DNA from: an uncultured Persicitalea sp.
Lineage (GTDB): Bacteria; Bacteroidota; Bacteroidia; Cytophagales; Spirosomataceae
Direction: 5' to 3'
DNA length: 15,332 nucleotides
NCBI GenBank assembly: GCA_950075905.1
Contig: CATMVR010000032.1
Span: forward strand, 1-15,332
Shown: positions 13,847-15,332 of the stretch, piece by piece
How positions within the stretch are numbered: position 1 is the first letter of the stretch
How the letters are laid out: each line of letters starts with the position of its first letter
The notes under the pieces: model-generated
The model's database searches: none
The model's input: the letters and a program-made list of their open reading frames with translations, nothing else
Told to the model about the DNA's origin: nothing
Position numbers and translations under genes: made by a program

Positions 13847-15157
13847 TTAGCGTTTGGTCATCTTGTAGGTTGGGGCGGCGGCGTTGCTAAAATCCAGCAC
13901 AATATCGTAGGTACCAGCTTTGACCATAATATCCGCACCGCCAGCTTCAAGCGAGCCGTTGGCGCCGTCGTCGCCGTAGTTCACGGCCCAGTCGTCGTTG
14001 AGACGAAACTTGATGGCACCGTCGGTTAGCTTGATGCCACTCAGTTTCCATACTTTCTCTTTGGAAAAGTCAGGGAAAAATTTAGCATCCGGACCATTCC
14101 AGCCCGCGGCCGTGGCACTGCCGACAATGCCCCATACGTCGATTTTCTCGATGGTGTATTTCAGATCGTTGGCGTTGAACGTAACCAGATACGTACCTTT
14201 CTTTACTACAATATTGGCGCCGTTGAGATCCAGGGTATTGTTAGCCCCGTCGTCGCCGTAGTTGGTACCCCAGTCGTCCGCTTGCCGGATTTTGAGATCC
14301 CCATCTACTAACTTTACGATGGCCCGCCACTGATCCGTGAAAGGGTCATAGACCATTTTTTGGTCGGGTCCGTTCCAGCCGTTGGGTGTAGCGCTACCCA
14401 CCAGTCCCCAGTAGAATTTCTCTACCTTATAGGCCAGCGTGCTTTCGTTAAAGGTAACACGATAGGTACCGGCCTTTACGGCAATGTTGGCTCCGTTGGC
14501 TTCCAGGGAACCGTTGGCGCCATCGTCGCCGTAATTTACGGCCCAGTCGTTGTTTTTCCGGATTTTCATTTCTCCCGCTGCCAGGGTCACGTAGGCCACG
14601 AATACATTGGCCGTAGCCGTCTTGTAAAATGGCATATCGGGACCATCCCAGCCGTTGGCGGCGGCGCTACCCACCACTCCCCAGGGAGAGGAGAGGTCGA
14701 GCCGATCCAGGTAAGGGGTAGCTTTCAGCGTAGCCAGCGGCGAGATAAGCACGGTAGCTTCGCCCAGCTTGGCCTGTACTTTCAGGTCCAGGTCGGCGGC
14801 GGTCCCCGCCACCAGGCCCAGGCCCAGCAGAATGGAGTTCAGCTCCGAAGCCTTGAAGGTCTTCTTCAATTCCGAGCCCGTTGCAAAGGCTACGGCCTTT
14901 GAGAAATCGCCCCCTTTTTTATCCAGGAGGATAGTATACAGGGCGCCGGCATCAAACCCGTAGTCGGGCTTGGCCCACGAAATGGTCAGTACTTCATTGT
15001 TGGCGTTGTCCTTGCTCAGCACCAGATTGGGTGCCGACAGCGTCACCGCCGGGGAAGCCGCCGGGTTCAGGATAGCCCTGATCTCTTCTTTTTCGCAGGA
15101 AGCAAGCAGCGTCATGGCGCCTACCAGTACGAGTAGTTTACTTATAATTTTCTTCAT
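13847..15157 (-). CDS. susE: SusE-like outer-membrane starch-binding lipoprotein with three tandem modules
   Basis: 436 residues from the ATG at 15157. A lipobox (LLASC) gives a lipidated Cys21, followed by acidic residues (EKEE) that favour outer-surface export in Bacteroidota. Residues about 34-148 form the SusE N-terminal Ig-like domain (VLTISWAKPDYGFDAGALYTILLD). Three copies of a starch-binding-type module follow: Trp159-Glu246, Trp250-Glu338 and Trp342-Lys435. Each starts WG(V/L/I)VGSA...GW(D/N)GPD and contains a shared (D/N)DW..NYGDDGAN...L...GA(N/D)I core, with aromatic residues likely to stack on glucose. Such proteins hold malto-oligosaccharides for the SusC/D transporter. It lies 56 bp after the SusD stop and is presumably co-transcribed with it. 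Confidence 0.85.
   Translation of the reverse strand: MKKIISKLLVLVGAMTLLASCEKEEIRAILNPAASPAVTLSAPNLVLSKDNANNEVLTISWAKPDYGFDAGALYTILLDKKGGDFSKAVAFATGSELKKTFKASELNSILLGLGLVAGTAADLDLKVQAKLGEATVLISPLATLKATPYLDRLDLSSPWGVVGSAAANGWDGPDMPFYKTATANVFVAYVTLAAGEMKIRKNNDWAVNYGDDGANGSLEANGANIAVKAGTYRVTFNESTLAYKVEKFYWGLVGSATPNGWNGPDQKMVYDPFTDQWRAIVKLVDGDLKIRQADDWGTNYGDDGANNTLDLNGANIVVKKGTYLVTFNANDLKYTIEKIDVWGIVGSATAAGWNGPDAKFFPDFSKEKVWKLSGIKLTDGAIKFRLNDDWAVNYGDDGANGSLEAGGADIMVKAGTYDIVLDFSNAAAPTYKMTKR
13853..14683 (-). repeat. Three tandem ~275-bp module repeats in the SusE-like gene
   Basis: The three starch-binding-type modules occupy about 14683-14420, 14410-14144 and 14134-13853, a period of 273-276 bp. 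The nucleotide sequence is well conserved around the NYGDDGAN core (near 13965, 14250 and 14530), pointing to duplication within the gene. Confidence 0.75.
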
Positions 15158-15213
15158 ATCTATTAATCGTCAGAATGTTATCACCATACGGGAAACTAAG
15201 CACCAAATTCTGC

Positions 15214-15332
15214 TCAGTAGCCGGGGTTTTGGTTGAGGTTAGGGTTGGCTACGATATCGGAGGCCGGAATCGGGAACAGCTTGAAGTGCTCAGCCACGCC
15301 GGCACCCGCCTGTCCATTTCCTTTCCAGGGCC
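15214..15332 (-). CDS. susD: SusD/RagB-family nutrient-binding lipoprotein, C-terminus only
   Basis: The last 38 codons of a gene entering from the right edge, ending at a TGA at 15214-15216. The end reads EHFKLFPIPASDIVANPNLNQNPGY, a hallmark of SusD/RagB proteins (L.PIP..E/D...NP.L.QNPGY). These outer-membrane lipoproteins cap the SusC transporter. The rest of the gene, and presumably susC, lies outside the window. Its position directly before a SusE-like gene supports a starch-type substrate. Confidence 0.9.
   Translation of the reverse strand, partial: PWKGNGQAGAGVAEHFKLFPIPASDIVANPNLNQNPGY

Overview
The window looks like chromosomal DNA of a Bacteroidota member, most likely of the order Cytophagales. 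The evidence is a SusD/SusE/GH13 starch-utilisation cluster, lipoproteins with Bacteroidota-type lipoboxes, promoter-like sites of the TTTG-N19-TAnnTTTG type, and genes without clear Shine-Dalgarno sites. It carries accessory carbohydrate metabolism. I see no tRNA, rRNA, CRISPR array or transposase.

Left part (1-7823). After the 3' end of a plus-strand sugar-nucleotide reductase/epimerase, seven genes run leftward on the minus strand. In transcription order they are: a tartrate/isopropylmalate-type dehydrogenase, a cyclase-family hydrolase overlapping it by 14 bp, a four-carbon acid-sugar kinase (DUF1537/OtnK family), an ACS-family MFS transporter, a secreted clan-A-like glycoside hydrolase, a secreted carbohydrate-binding protein, and a Gfo/Idh/MocA oxidoreductase. 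The last is interrupted by two in-frame TAA codons. The first four genes read as an uptake-and-breakdown route for a sugar acid. Several junctions in this block hold degenerate 7-bp tandem arrays that reach into gene ends and supply start-proximal codons or stop codons.

Middle (7824-11875). A LacI-family regulator is divergent from the dehydrogenase. The spacer holds a perfect 12-bp inverted repeat around an AAACGTTT core, overlapping a possible dehydrogenase promoter, so it is a good candidate operator. Four small plus-strand genes follow: a lipoprotein with an RskA-like C-terminal pattern, a secreted CBM9-like protein, a DoxX-family membrane protein with a near-consensus promoter, and a beta-rich protein I do not recognise. 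A strong hairpin at 11616-11655 then separates the convergent transcription units.

Right part (11876-15332, minus strand). This is part of a starch-utilisation locus: the C-terminus of a SusD protein, a SusE-like lipoprotein with three tandem starch-binding-type modules, and a secreted GH13 neopullulanase/cyclomaltodextrinase-like enzyme. SusD/SusE would capture malto-oligosaccharides at the cell surface and the GH13 enzyme would cut them, probably in the periplasm.
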